Part shown: one piece after another, positions 8,243-17,585 of the stretch | How the letters are laid out: each line of letters begins with the position of its first letter | How positions within the stretch are numbered: the stretch's first letter is position 1 | Source of the DNA: Flavobacteriaceae bacterium | GTDB taxonomy: Bacteria > Bacteroidota > Bacteroidia > Flavobacteriales > Flavobacteriaceae | Direction of reading: 5' to 3' | NCBI GenBank assembly: GCA_002702385.1 | Contig: NZZF01000024.1 | Location: 1 to 20,784 of the forward strand | Length of the DNA: 20,784 nucleotides | The notes under the pieces: model-generated | What the model saw: the letters and a program-made list of their open reading frames with translations, nothing else | What the model was told of the DNA's origin: nothing | The model's database searches: none | Position numbers and translations under genes: made by a program

Positions 8243-9316
8243 TTATTGAATAATTTCAGAAAATGTTTTCTGTTCATTTAACCATTTATTAAAATCTTTC
8301 TCAGACTCTACAACAATCTTCATTTGCATGTTATAATGTGAAGCTCCACAAATTTTTGCGCAAAGAAGTAAATAATCAAATTGATATGGTTCTAATGGCT
8401 CTTGGCCTTTAGCTATCAACTCTTGACTATTATCATATCTAATCTTATTAATTCTATTAACTTTTGCAACTACATCTGGGTTTAATCTCATATCATCTGT
8501 AGTTGTAGTTGGTGTAAAAGAAAATTCAGTAATCATACCAGGAACACAATTCATTTGAGCTCTAAAGTGAGGCATATAAGCTGAATGTAAAACATCCTGA
8601 GATCTAATTTTAAAAATCACTTTTCTATCCACAGGCAAATGAAACTCCTGAGTAACAACAACATCATCTAAACCATTAGGATCTGAAGCATCAATACCTA
8701 CAGAATTTCTTCCATCAAAATCATTTAAAAACCTAACATTAGCATCCCCAAGAACATTATCATCACCTGCATAACGAGCTTTCCAATTCCATTGCTGGGC
8801 GTATAATTCTACTACTAAAGCATCTTCATCTTCATCAAAATTCATTATATCAGACCAAGTTGTCATTCCATATAATATTAAAGCAAAAAGAACAATGGCT
8901 GGAATTACAGTCCAAACTAATTCTAGTTTATTATTATGTGTAATAAATGATGCTTTTCTTCCATTAATGCCCCTGTACTTATAAGCAAAATAATGTAATA
9001 GAGCTTGAGTTACAGTTTGAACTATAAATATAATTATGAATGATATAATTAAGAGTGTATCATATGTATAACCATGTTCTGAGGCCGATTCAGGAAGAAG
9101 AACCTTAGTGTAAGAAACAAAAGAATAAATAGTAACCAAATAAATGAATACCAAGAAAGCAAACATTAATTTACCTTGAAGGTCATTATCTTTTTCAGAT
9201 GCTACTTGAGAATCATCTTTTTTTGCTCCAAGATTTGAAATTTCAAAAATCTTTGTTATTTGCCAAACTGATATTGCCAACAAAGTAACTGCTATTATTG
9301 AAAGTAATACTGTCAT
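8243..9316 (-). CDS. coxB: Cytochrome c oxidase subunit II (CuA)
   Basis: CoxB (CtaC), 357 residues, takes electrons from cytochrome c or directly from ACIII at its periplasmic CuA site. The CuA ligands are H244, C319, C323, H327 and M330 (CAKICGASHYNM). Residue 321 is Lys where most families have Glu in CxExCG; that position coordinates through its backbone carbonyl, and Lys appears usual in Bacteroidota. Aromatic residues at 176-178 (WNW) form the likely electron entry patch. Four hydrophobic segments are visible (about 2-20, 50-69, 87-108 and 134-152), two more than the minimal subunit II, so the N-terminus is extended. A hydrophilic insertion (about 270-312) lies between the two halves of the CuA motif. 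No cytochrome c domain is fused. It lies 23 nt after actF and 8 nt before coxA. Confidence 0.96.
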   Translation of the reverse strand: MTVLLSIIAVTLLAISVWQITKIFEISNLGAKKDDSQVASEKDNDLQGKLMFAFLVFIYLVTIYSFVSYTKVLLPESASEHGYTYDTLLIISFIIIFIVQTVTQALLHYFAYKYRGINGRKASFITHNNKLELVWTVIPAIVLFALILYGMTTWSDIMNFDEDEDALVVELYAQQWNWKARYAGDDNVLGDANVRFLNDFDGRNSVGIDASDPNGLDDVVVTQEFHLPVDRKVIFKIRSQDVLHSAYMPHFRAQMNCVPGMITEFSFTPTTTTDDMRLNPDVVAKVNRINKIRYDNSQELIAKGQEPLEPYQFDYLLLCAKICGASHYNMQMKIVVESEKDFNKWLNEQKTFSEIIQ

Positions 9317-9339
9317 TATATATTATCTTTTATCATAAA

Positions 9340-10686
9340 TTAATAAACAAATTTTTCGCTTTCTTTATTTAGAGGATCACCTGTAGCTTCTAAAGGTGCC
9401 TTAGTTAATGAATCAAAAACAATGTATATAAATAATCCTGCAAAAAACATTACTGATCCAAGCTCAGGGACTCCAAAAGACCACTGATCACCAACAGCTG
9501 AAGGCATGATCATATTAAACACATCCATGTAATGTCCAACTAGTATAATTATACCTGCCGTTATTATAATCCAATTCAATCTCTTAAAATCTGAGTTGAT
9601 TAGTATTAGGAATGGTAAAATGAAGTTCATTACCAACATTCCAAAAAATGGAATTTGATAATCTTCAAGTCTGGTTATAAAGTAAGTAACTTCTTCAGGT
9701 ATATTAGCATACCAAATTAACATAAATTGTGAAAACCATAGATAAGCCCAAAATACACTGAAGCCAAACATGAATTTAGCTAAATCATGTAAGTGATTAT
9801 GATTAACCTTTTCTAAATAACCCAATGATTTTAAAAATATTATCATAATGGCAATCACAGTAATAGCTGAAACAACCATACTAGCAAAAACATACCATCC
9901 AAATAATGTACTAAACCAATGCGGGTCAATAGACATAATCCAATCCCATGACATCATAGATTCAGTAACAATAAAAAATGCTAAGAATCCTGCAGATAGC
10001 TTAAAGTTCTTTACATGGTTTGAAATATCATTTGAATTATCTTGTGCAATTGAAAATTTTCTGGAAAAATATCTGTAGAGAGACCACCCAGCCAAATAAA
10101 AAACTCCTCTTGCTAAGAAAAATGGGACATTAAGATATCCACTTTTAGCTTTAATAATTTTATCATGTTCCACAACCTCAGGATCCATCCATATAAACAA
10201 ATGATTAAAGTGTAGAGCTGATAATAAAAGTATAACTAAGACAATTATACCTCCTGGAAGTAAATATCCAGTAATACCTTCCATAACTCTAAATAATAAT
10301 GGAGACCATCCGGCTTGAGCAGCTCTTTGAATTGCATAAAATGCAAGAGTACCGAGTGAAATCATAAAAAAGAAAAATGCTGCTACATACACTGCAGCCC
10401 ATGGTCTATTAGCTAATTGATGAAAAACATGCTCATCATGTGACATTTCATGACCTTCTGAATGTTCTGAATTATGTTCTTTGTTAGACTCAATCATTGA
10501 AGAGTTTGCTTCTCCAGGATAATCATGATTTGATGCATGATCGTCACCATGGTGTGAGTTTGCAATGATTTCTTTTGCTTCTTCAATTGTACTAGGAGCA
10601 GAATAAAAACCAAAAGCTATTCCTAATAAACCTAAAATTATTAGAGTTAGTGAAAAGATTTTTATTTTTTTAGTTAATACAAACAT
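9340..10686 (-). CDS. actF: Alternative complex III subunit ActF (NrfD-like integral membrane protein)
   Basis: This 448-residue protein with about ten membrane helices belongs to the NrfD/ActC/ActF family of the quinol:cytochrome c oxidoreductase ACIII. ActF and its paralogue ActC form the membrane core. The first helix (about 8-28) is followed by a hydrophilic loop (about 29-95) with ten His between residues 45 and 89, then the remaining helices, including family-typical stretches around SALHFNHLFIWMDPE and MMSWDWIMSIDPHW. The start is ATG 5 nt after the actE stop. The His-rich loop could bind metal, but that is inference. Position between actE and coxB matches the known act gene order. Confidence 0.93.
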   Translation of the reverse strand: MFVLTKKIKIFSLTLIILGLLGIAFGFYSAPSTIEEAKEIIANSHHGDDHASNHDYPGEANSSMIESNKEHNSEHSEGHEMSHDEHVFHQLANRPWAAVYVAAFFFFMISLGTLAFYAIQRAAQAGWSPLLFRVMEGITGYLLPGGIIVLVILLLSALHFNHLFIWMDPEVVEHDKIIKAKSGYLNVPFFLARGVFYLAGWSLYRYFSRKFSIAQDNSNDISNHVKNFKLSAGFLAFFIVTESMMSWDWIMSIDPHWFSTLFGWYVFASMVVSAITVIAIMIIFLKSLGYLEKVNHNHLHDLAKFMFGFSVFWAYLWFSQFMLIWYANIPEEVTYFITRLEDYQIPFFGMLVMNFILPFLILINSDFKRLNWIIITAGIIILVGHYMDVFNMIMPSAVGDQWSFGVPELGSVMFFAGLFIYIVFDSLTKAPLEATGDPLNKESEKFVY

Positions 10687-10691
10687 TCAAA

Positions 10692-11237
10692 CTATTTTTT
10701 TAATTCATCTCTTAAGTCCATAACATATTGTGAAATTTTCCACCTCTCATCTTGATCAACTTGAGATGCGTGAGATCCCATTAGATTTATTCCGTACATT
10801 AAAACATGATAGATACTTCCTTCTGTAATGTCCCTATCTGCATAACTTGGAATTCCTAAAAACTTTTCTCTTGTCATTAAAATTCCTTGTCCATCACCTT
10901 TAGATCCATGACAGACTGAACAATATATCTGATAAAGCTCTTTTCCTGTTTTAACACTTTCTTCTGTTCTATCAATAGGTGATTTTAAATTTAATTTAGC
11001 AAGCTCATAACCTTCATTAGTGTCTTCATACTCATAAGGCTCCCATCCTCTGGAAATCGTTCCTTCAACTGGTTCCTGTGCTTCAATTCCATTAGCAAAT
11101 GCAGATGATTCTGCATAAGTATCATAACCAACAGATTCATACATATTTGGAAAAAATTGATAGTTAGGTTTTGATGAATCAAAACATGAAACTAAAGAGA
11201 GAGATAATAATATGTATATATAATTTATTTTATTCAT
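10692..11237 (-). CDS. actE: Alternative complex III subunit ActE (monohaem cytochrome c lipoprotein)
   Basis: I start this gene at ATG 11237-11235 (181 residues). An upstream in-frame TTG at 11249 would only add four residues and deepen the overlap with actD. The N-terminus is a lipoprotein signal (MNKINYIYILLSLSLVSC) with the acylated Cys at 18. The mature protein holds one haem c site, C106-S-V-C109-H110, with M153 (GINLMGSHA) as the likely axial ligand. ActE is the periplasmic monohaem subunit of ACIII, expected to help hand electrons toward the oxidase. Its start overlaps the last 8 nt of actD, which suggests translational coupling. Confidence 0.93.
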   Translation of the reverse strand: MNKINYIYILLSLSLVSCFDSSKPNYQFFPNMYESVGYDTYAESSAFANGIEAQEPVEGTISRGWEPYEYEDTNEGYELAKLNLKSPIDRTEESVKTGKELYQIYCSVCHGSKGDGQGILMTREKFLGIPSYADRDITEGSIYHVLMYGINLMGSHASQVDQDERWKISQYVMDLRDELKK

Positions 11238-11760
11238 CTTTATTTTCAACTATGTCAATTTTATATATATCTGTTTTCTTAATTTTTGATTTAAGCTCTT
11301 TTTCATTATTACTTACAGGAATTTGAACTAAAAATTTATCATCGGTTGTTTCAGGGATTGGATTTTCAGCTTCTTTAAAAGGCCATAGCCGGCTTCTCAG
11401 ATAAAATGTAATAACCATTAAGTGTGCAGAGAAAAAGACAGTTAATTCAAACATGATCGGGACAAATGCTGGCATATTTTCTATGAAACTAAAACTAGGT
11501 TTCCCACCAATATTTTGAGGCCAATCTACAATCATAATATAATTCATCATGAAAATTGAAAATGCAAATCCAATACAACCATAAATAAAACCTGCTATTG
11601 ATATTCTTGTAGGCTCTAAACCTAAAGCTTTGTCTAGTCCATGAACAGGGAACGGAGTAAAGACATCCTCAATATAAACTCCTTCTTTTTTTAGAAGCTT
11701 AACAGCATCTAAGAGCTTATCATCATCATCATATATAGCATGTAAAAATTTATTTGCCAT
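11230..11760 (-). CDS. actD: Alternative complex III subunit ActD (DUF3341 family)
   Basis: This 176-residue protein has a cytoplasmic-looking N-terminal alpha/beta region (about 1-50, with DVFTPFPVHGLDKALG), two membrane helices (about 54-77 and 98-120), and a charged C-terminal tail. It matches the ActD/DUF3341 accessory membrane subunit of ACIII, which has no redox centre; none is visible here. The first 11 nt overlap the end of actC (ATGGCAAATAA), and the last 8 nt overlap the start of actE. This nested arrangement fits coupled translation of complex subunits. Confidence 0.92.
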   Translation of the reverse strand: MANKFLHAIYDDDDKLLDAVKLLKKEGVYIEDVFTPFPVHGLDKALGLEPTRISIAGFIYGCIGFAFSIFMMNYIMIVDWPQNIGGKPSFSFIENMPAFVPIMFELTVFFSAHLMVITFYLRSRLWPFKEAENPIPETTDDKFLVQIPVSNNEKELKSKIKKTDIYKIDIVENKDE

Positions 11761-13141
11761 TTTTATCTCTTAATTTTTTATAATTATCACCAGATGATTT
11801 TAAAATTGTTTTGACTTCTGCTTGAGCAATAACAGGGAAGGTTCTTGCATAAAGCAGGAATAAAACAAAGAAAAAACCAATAGTTCCAATAAAAATACCA
11901 ATATCTACAAACGATGGTGAAAACATAGTCCAAGATGATGGTAAATAATCTCTGTGTAAAGAAGTAACAATAATTACAAATCTCTCAAACCACATTCCAA
12001 TATTTACTACAATTGAAATTATGAAAGAGAATATTATACTAGTTCTTAATTTTTTAAACCACATAAGCTGTGGAGAAAAAACATTACAAGTCATCATTGC
12101 CCAATAAGCCCACCAGTAAGGACCAGTAGCTCTGTTCAAAAATGCGTATTGTTCATATTCAACGCCTGAATACCATGCAATAAATAGCTCCGTTATGTAT
12201 GCACATCCAACTATAGAACCTGTAATCATTATTACAATATTCATAAGTTCAATATGTTGGAGTGTAATATAGTCTTCAAGGTTACAAACTTTTCTCATCA
12301 CAATAAGTAATGTGTTTACCATCGCAAAACCAGAGAAAATAGCTCCAGCCACAAAATAAGGTGGAAAAATTGTGGTGTGCCAGCCAGGAATTACTGATGT
12401 AGCAAAGTCAAATGATACAATAGTATGAACTGACAATACAAGAGGTGTAGCTAAACCAGCTAACACAAGTGAAATCTCTTCAAATCTTTGCCAATCTTTA
12501 GCTCTACCACTCCAACCAAAACTTACAAGGCTATATATTTTCTTTTGAAAAGGTTTAACAGCTCTATCTCTAATCATTGCAAAGTCAGGAAGAAGACCTG
12601 TCCACCAGAAAACTAGTGATACAGTCAAATAAGTTGATATTGCAAAAACATCCCATAAAAGAGGTGAATTAAAATTAACCCATAATGAACCAAATTGATT
12701 TGGAATTGGTAATCCCCAATACGCAAGCCATGGTCTACCCATATGAATCAGAGGGAATAATCCTGCTTGCATTACTGAAAATATTGTCATAGCCTCAGCA
12801 GACCTATTAATCCCCATTCTCCATTTTTGTCTGAAAAGAAGCAAAACAGCAGAAATTAATGTACCTGCGTGTCCAATTCCAATCCACCAAACAAAGTTTG
12901 TAATATCCCAGGCCCATCCTACAGTTTTATTTAATCCCCATACTCCAATTCCTGTAGATATTGTATAAATCATACATCCAACACCCCACATAAATAAAAC
13001 AAGAGAGATTGAAAAAACAATCCACCATTGTTTATTGGCTTTACCTTCAATTGGCTTGGCTACATCAACAGATATCTGATGATATGTTTTATTACCAGTA
13101 ACTAAAGGCTTTCGAATTGGTGCTTCGTAATGAGATGCCAT
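11750..13141 (-). CDS. actC: Alternative complex III subunit ActC (NrfD-like quinol-oxidising membrane subunit)
   Basis: This 463-residue integral membrane protein has about ten helices and belongs to the NrfD/PsrC family. In ACIII it provides the menaquinol oxidation site and a possible proton path. Conserved features visible include H91 in GIGHAGTL, H133 and R136 in IHMGRPW, and D164 in LLWD, which lie in the region implicated in quinol binding and proton transfer in solved ACIII structures. The N-terminus (MASHYEAPIRKPLV) is hydrophilic and the C-terminal 25 residues are charged. The ATG directly follows the actB stop (TAAATG), and its 3' end overlaps actD by 11 nt. Confidence 0.95.
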   Translation of the reverse strand: MASHYEAPIRKPLVTGNKTYHQISVDVAKPIEGKANKQWWIVFSISLVLFMWGVGCMIYTISTGIGVWGLNKTVGWAWDITNFVWWIGIGHAGTLISAVLLLFRQKWRMGINRSAEAMTIFSVMQAGLFPLIHMGRPWLAYWGLPIPNQFGSLWVNFNSPLLWDVFAISTYLTVSLVFWWTGLLPDFAMIRDRAVKPFQKKIYSLVSFGWSGRAKDWQRFEEISLVLAGLATPLVLSVHTIVSFDFATSVIPGWHTTIFPPYFVAGAIFSGFAMVNTLLIVMRKVCNLEDYITLQHIELMNIVIMITGSIVGCAYITELFIAWYSGVEYEQYAFLNRATGPYWWAYWAMMTCNVFSPQLMWFKKLRTSIIFSFIISIVVNIGMWFERFVIIVTSLHRDYLPSSWTMFSPSFVDIGIFIGTIGFFFVLFLLYARTFPVIAQAEVKTILKSSGDNYKKLRDKNGK

Positions 13142-16100
13142 TTATATACTTTTATTTTTATCAATATTTCTAACCTTTGTGTGATAAAACACATTAGGTT
13201 TTGTTCCTACATATTCAAGAAGGTGGTATACTCTATCATCTTGCTTTCTTTTATATACTTCACTTTCTTTATTATTAATATCTCCAAATTGAAGAGCCCC
13301 AGTTGAACATGCTGCAGAACATGCAACAGCATCATTAAACTCATTTTTCTCAACTTCTCTTCCTTCATTTTTAGCTTTCAATATAACAGACTGAGTTCCC
13401 TGTATACAGAAAGAACATTTTTCCATAACTCCTCTTGATCTTACAACTACATCCGGGTTAAGAACCATTTTTCCTAAATCATCATTCATGTGGAAATCAA
13501 ATTCATCATTATTATTATACAAGAACCAATTAAATCTTCTTACTTTATAAGGACAGTTGTTTGCACAATACCTAGTTCCTACACATCTATTATATGCCAT
13601 ATGATTTTGACCTTGTCTTCCGTGTGATGAGGCAGCAACAGGACAAACAGTTTCGCATGGCGCATGATTACAATGCTGACACATAACAGGTTGAAAAACA
13701 ACTTGTGGGTTGTCACTTGGCTCTTCCATTTCTCCAAAAATTGATAGAGATTCACTTAAACCTGATATATTTTCTTTCTTTTCAATATCCGATGAAAAAT
13801 CAGCTTCAGAGGAATAATACCTATCTATTCTTAGACAGTGCATATCTCTAGATTTTCTAACTTCTTCTTTTCCAACTACAGGAACATTGTTTTCTGCATG
13901 ACAAGCAATTACACAAGCACCACATCCAGTACATGCATTAAGATCAATAGATAAATTAAAATGATGACCGATTGATCTATCAAATTCATCCCACATATCA
14001 ACCTCTTTGGAATTAACAGGTGTTTCAATATGATTTTTAGATACTTTTGGAATTGGGTTCCAGTATTCTTTACCTTTTGTGTTAAATATATCTAATGTAG
14101 TTTCTTTAATTATATCTCCTCTACCCATTAGAGTATTGTGTAATTGTACACATGCAAATTCATGAATTTCGTATACTGAGGATAATGTAACTTTTTGAGA
14201 TTTTGAAAAATCTTTATATAATTTATAAGCATTAACACCCGTTTTCATTTCATCCTTAACTCCAATCTCTCTTCCATATCCAAAGGCTAAACCAACTGTT
14301 CCTTTTGCCTGACCTGGTTGAATAATTACAGGGACTTTTAGTTCTGTTTCATTCAACTTTATTAAAGCATAATTACTATTCAAAGCTCCGTTTGATTCAT
14401 TATAGTTTTTTAAACCAATTTTTTCAGAATCAAATTTTGAAACAGTTATGTAATTATCCCATGAAACTCTTGTCAATGGATCTGGAAACTCTTGTAGCCA
14501 AGGATTATTAGCTTGTTGTCCATCACCCATTCCAATTTTAGAATATAAAATTAAATCATATCCATCATTGTTGACAGAGGATAATTGAGACAAATAAGTA
14601 TTGTATTGTAGATTATTAGAATTTAACTTAACATTACTGCTTGATGAATAAACTCCATCGTGCAAAGAAGAGTTCCATTTTTTAGAAGAATCCAAAATAT
14701 TATTTTTCCAATTCTCTTTAATTTCATCATAAAAAGAATTTTCGGAATCAGACCAGCTTAATAAACAATCTTCGAACTGTTTTGTGTCGAAAAGAGGTTT
14801 AATGGTTGGTTGTGTTAAGCTGTATTCACCGTTTATAAATTCAAAATCTCCCCATGACTCTAATTGATGAGGGGTAGCTGCGACATGTGAAGAGCACATA
14901 GCAGTTTCATCAATTTTCATCGAAAAAGTAACACTGAAATTTAATTTTTTTATAGCATCTGCAAAATCTTTTGAATTAGATAATGTGTAGCAAGGATTTA
15001 CACCACTCATTATTAACCCTTTAACATCACCTTTTTTAATTCTATTTAAAAGGCTATTTACTTTAGAATCACTACCATTTCTAACTAAAGATACTTTAGT
15101 TTCACTTTTTACATTAGAATTTAATAAATCATTAATTCTATTAGTGATTATTTGAGCACTTAAATCATCCAATCCACAAACAACAACAGACTGTGAAGAA
15201 TTAGAAAGTAAGTGTTCAACAGTATAATTTACTTTGTTTGCAAGTTCACCTGATATAGATTGAACTGAGTTAGAATCACCTGATATTTTTTTATATAAGT
15301 GAGCTAAAAACAATTTTTGGTCACTTACTGATAAAGGAATTCTCAAATCTGCATTAGATCCAGTAATAGACATGTTTGATTCAATTTGAATATGTTTAGA
15401 CATAGAAGCTGTACCATTATTTTTATTTGGTATTCTTCCTTTAACATAATCATGATCATAATTTGAACCTTGCCAATCGCCTAAAAAATCAGCAGCTATT
15501 GAAACAATACATTTAGCATTTTGAAAATCATAATATGGAAGAGCTCTTAAACCATACATTAATTCGTGTGCATCTAATGTTGCAGATTCTGAAATTGAAT
15601 CATACTCAATATGTTCGACGTTAGGATATCTACTAATAAATTCAGAAATAATTTTTTTACCTGTTGGACTGTTTAGAGTTGATGTCAAAAGAACAACTGG
15701 CTCATTAAGTGATTTTAATGAATTTAATTGAGCTTTAATATTATTATTAAAATTCTCCCAGGATACGTCTTCCTGATTTATGGTTGGCCCTTGAATTCTA
15801 CCACTATCATATAAACTGAGGATGGAAGCATTTAATCTTGCATTTGCGTATCCATTGTAAGATGATAATTTATTATTCTCAATTTTAATAGGCCTACCTT
15901 CTCTTGTTTTAACAAGAACATTTGCCGAATCAAAACCATCAAATAATGTTGTAGCATAATAGTTAGCAATACCAGGTATAATTCTATCTGGTTGTACAAC
16001 ATAAGGAACAGATTTATGAACTGGTCCTTCACAGCTAGCAAGTACAGCAGCTGTTGTACTAAAGCCTAAATATTTTAAAAAATCTCTTCTATTTGTATCA

Positions 16101-16240
16101 GCTTTATTAACTGAATCATTTGAAAAAATATTTTCCTCAATTGGAAGTTTTTCAACAAACTCATCGTGTTTAATTTTATCAAGGCCATTATTAGGCTTTA
16201 ACTCAACTTCACTTTTCCAATATTTTTTTTCTTGACTCAT
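13142..16240 (-). CDS. actB: Alternative complex III subunit ActB (fused molybdopterin-like and Fe-S domains)
   Basis: This 1032-residue periplasmic subunit of ACIII starts with a long n-region and a Tat signal, NRRDFLKYLGFSTTAAVLASC (residues 50-70), where C70 could also be a lipid attachment site. Residues of about 75-750 form a molybdopterin-oxidoreductase-like fold; in ACIII this domain carries no cofactor. Residues of about 758-1010 are a ferredoxin domain of the DmsB/NrfC type. I count 15 clustered cysteines there (770, 773, 776, 780, 854, 857, 862, 866, 886, 892, 896, 942, 945, 974, 978). One expected ligand is replaced by Thr in CVGTRYC. That is exactly three [4Fe-4S] plus one [3Fe-4S], the known ACIII set. 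It lies 11 nt after actA and abuts actC. Confidence 0.96.
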   Translation of the reverse strand: MSQEKKYWKSEVELKPNNGLDKIKHDEFVEKLPIEENIFSNDSVNKADTNRRDFLKYLGFSTTAAVLASCEGPVHKSVPYVVQPDRIIPGIANYYATTLFDGFDSANVLVKTREGRPIKIENNKLSSYNGYANARLNASILSLYDSGRIQGPTINQEDVSWENFNNNIKAQLNSLKSLNEPVVLLTSTLNSPTGKKIISEFISRYPNVEHIEYDSISESATLDAHELMYGLRALPYYDFQNAKCIVSIAADFLGDWQGSNYDHDYVKGRIPNKNNGTASMSKHIQIESNMSITGSNADLRIPLSVSDQKLFLAHLYKKISGDSNSVQSISGELANKVNYTVEHLLSNSSQSVVVCGLDDLSAQIITNRINDLLNSNVKSETKVSLVRNGSDSKVNSLLNRIKKGDVKGLIMSGVNPCYTLSNSKDFADAIKKLNFSVTFSMKIDETAMCSSHVAATPHQLESWGDFEFINGEYSLTQPTIKPLFDTKQFEDCLLSWSDSENSFYDEIKENWKNNILDSSKKWNSSLHDGVYSSSSNVKLNSNNLQYNTYLSQLSSVNNDGYDLILYSKIGMGDGQQANNPWLQEFPDPLTRVSWDNYITVSKFDSEKIGLKNYNESNGALNSNYALIKLNETELKVPVIIQPGQAKGTVGLAFGYGREIGVKDEMKTGVNAYKLYKDFSKSQKVTLSSVYEIHEFACVQLHNTLMGRGDIIKETTLDIFNTKGKEYWNPIPKVSKNHIETPVNSKEVDMWDEFDRSIGHHFNLSIDLNACTGCGACVIACHAENNVPVVGKEEVRKSRDMHCLRIDRYYSSEADFSSDIEKKENISGLSESLSIFGEMEEPSDNPQVVFQPVMCQHCNHAPCETVCPVAASSHGRQGQNHMAYNRCVGTRYCANNCPYKVRRFNWFLYNNNDEFDFHMNDDLGKMVLNPDVVVRSRGVMEKCSFCIQGTQSVILKAKNEGREVEKNEFNDAVACSAACSTGALQFGDINNKESEVYKRKQDDRVYHLLEYVGTKPNVFYHTKVRNIDKNKSI

Positions 16241-16251
16241 TTAATCAAAAT

Positions 16252-17559
16252 TTAATAATGGCATTTACCACATTCTAGACCGCCCATTTGAGCAGCAGTT
16301 AATTTTTCAACTCCATATTTCTTAGACAATTCTTTATGAATTTTTGTATAATATTCATTGTCTTTTACTTTAACGTCAGATTCTCTATGACAATTAATAC
16401 ACCAACCCATAGTTAAAGAAGAATGCTGATAAACAATCTCCATTTCCTCAATGGGACCATGACATTCTTTACAATCAATACCTGCAACATTTACATGTTG
16501 AGAATGATTGAAATATACAAAATCAGGAAGGTTATGGATTCTAACCCATTTTACGGGCTCAGTATCTCCAGTGTATGTTCTACTTTCCTCATCCCATCCT
16601 ACAGCTTTATACAACTTTTTTATTTCATTAGTGTAAAAATCTTTTGTATAACCTTTTTCTAAGTCCTCTTCACCATTGTATTCAGCAATATTTTCATGAC
16701 AATTCATACATACATTAAGCGAAGGAATTCCAGAATGTTTAGACTTTCGGGCAGAAGAATGACAATATTGACAATCGATTTGATTATCCCCAGAATGAAT
16801 TTTATGAGAATAATGAATTGGTTGAACAGGCATATATCCCTGATCAATACCAATTTGCATCATCCACCCATATGCAAAATATGCACTTGAAAGTAAAAAG
16901 AATACCACTGAACAAAATACTAAAAACTGATTTTTTATAAATAATTTCCAAACTGGAACTTTAAAAAGCGGTTTAGGTTCTTCAAACTCAATTCCGTTTT
17001 TCTTTGCTATTGCTTTTAAAGTTTTATTAACCATAAATAGCATGGTTACAAGAACTAAAAGAATTATAACAAGAACAATCAAGATTACATCAGTTGATAC
17101 TGATCCTCCATCTGATGATTGTGAAGCAGCTGCAGTAGTAGCAACAGCAGCAACAGGCTCGGGCTTATAATCAGTGTAGGCAAGAATATTATCAATATCC
17201 ATATCAGAAAGCTGAGGGAATGCGTTCATTGCAGCTTTATTATATTCCTCCCAAATTGCTACTGCTCTTTCATCACCAGCTTTTATCATCGCCGAACTGT
17301 TTTTAATCCAACTATACAGCCATTCTTTTTCATATTTTGCTGAGACACCTGCCAATGCAGGTCCAATAAGATTTTTATTTAGCTTGTGACAAGCTGCACA
17401 ATTAGCATTAAACAAAGACTTACCTTTAGCAATATCAACGTCTTGTGAATAAGCATTAAAAGAGAAAGAAAAAACTAAAAATAGAAGCGCTAAAAATTTA
17501 GACACAGAAAGTTTCTTAAATGGTAGATTTAGATGTTTGTTTTTTATAGTTTCCAACAA
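16252..17559 (-). CDS. actA: Alternative complex III subunit ActA (multihaem cytochrome c with N-terminal monohaem domain)
   Basis: This 435-residue protein carries six CXXCH haem c motifs. One (C54-C57-H58, likely axial Met M111) is in an N-terminal class I cytochrome domain; five (Cys 263, 284, 363, 387 and 430) form the pentahaem ActA domain. A signal peptide ends near residue 39 (NAYSQD), and two membrane helices lie at about 157-177 and 211-230, separated by a short KPLFKVPVW segment. An Ala/Ser-rich linker (about 134-150) follows the monohaem domain. The start is uncertain: a stop directly precedes tandem TTG codons at 17559 and 17556, no ATG is near, and a GTG at 17505 would give a cleaner signal peptide (MSKFLALLFLVF). 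The likely promoter upstream allows the TTG start. First gene of the act-cox operon. Confidence 0.93.
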   Translation of the reverse strand: MLETIKNKHLNLPFKKLSVSKFLALLFLVFSFSFNAYSQDVDIAKGKSLFNANCAACHKLNKNLIGPALAGVSAKYEKEWLYSWIKNSSAMIKAGDERAVAIWEEYNKAAMNAFPQLSDMDIDNILAYTDYKPEPVAAVATTAAASQSSDGGSVSTDVILIVLVIILLVLVTMLFMVNKTLKAIAKKNGIEFEEPKPLFKVPVWKLFIKNQFLVFCSVVFFLLSSAYFAYGWMMQIGIDQGYMPVQPIHYSHKIHSGDNQIDCQYCHSSARKSKHSGIPSLNVCMNCHENIAEYNGEEDLEKGYTKDFYTNEIKKLYKAVGWDEESRTYTGDTEPVKWVRIHNLPDFVYFNHSQHVNVAGIDCKECHGPIEEMEIVYQHSSLTMGWCINCHRESDVKVKDNEYYTKIHKELSKKYGVEKLTAAQMGGLECGKCHY

Positions 17560-17585
17560 TTAAAAAATTGCTTGATTTTAGGACA

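Noticed and set aside
11238..11249. Four-codon N-terminal extension of actE from a TTG at 11249
   Set aside because: It deepens the overlap with actD and puts charged residues before a lipoprotein signal that is already complete from the ATG at 11237.
15832..16041. 69-codon minus-strand frame inside actB as an overlapping gene
   Set aside because: It is an out-of-frame reading of the conserved ActB N-terminal region with no signal of its own.
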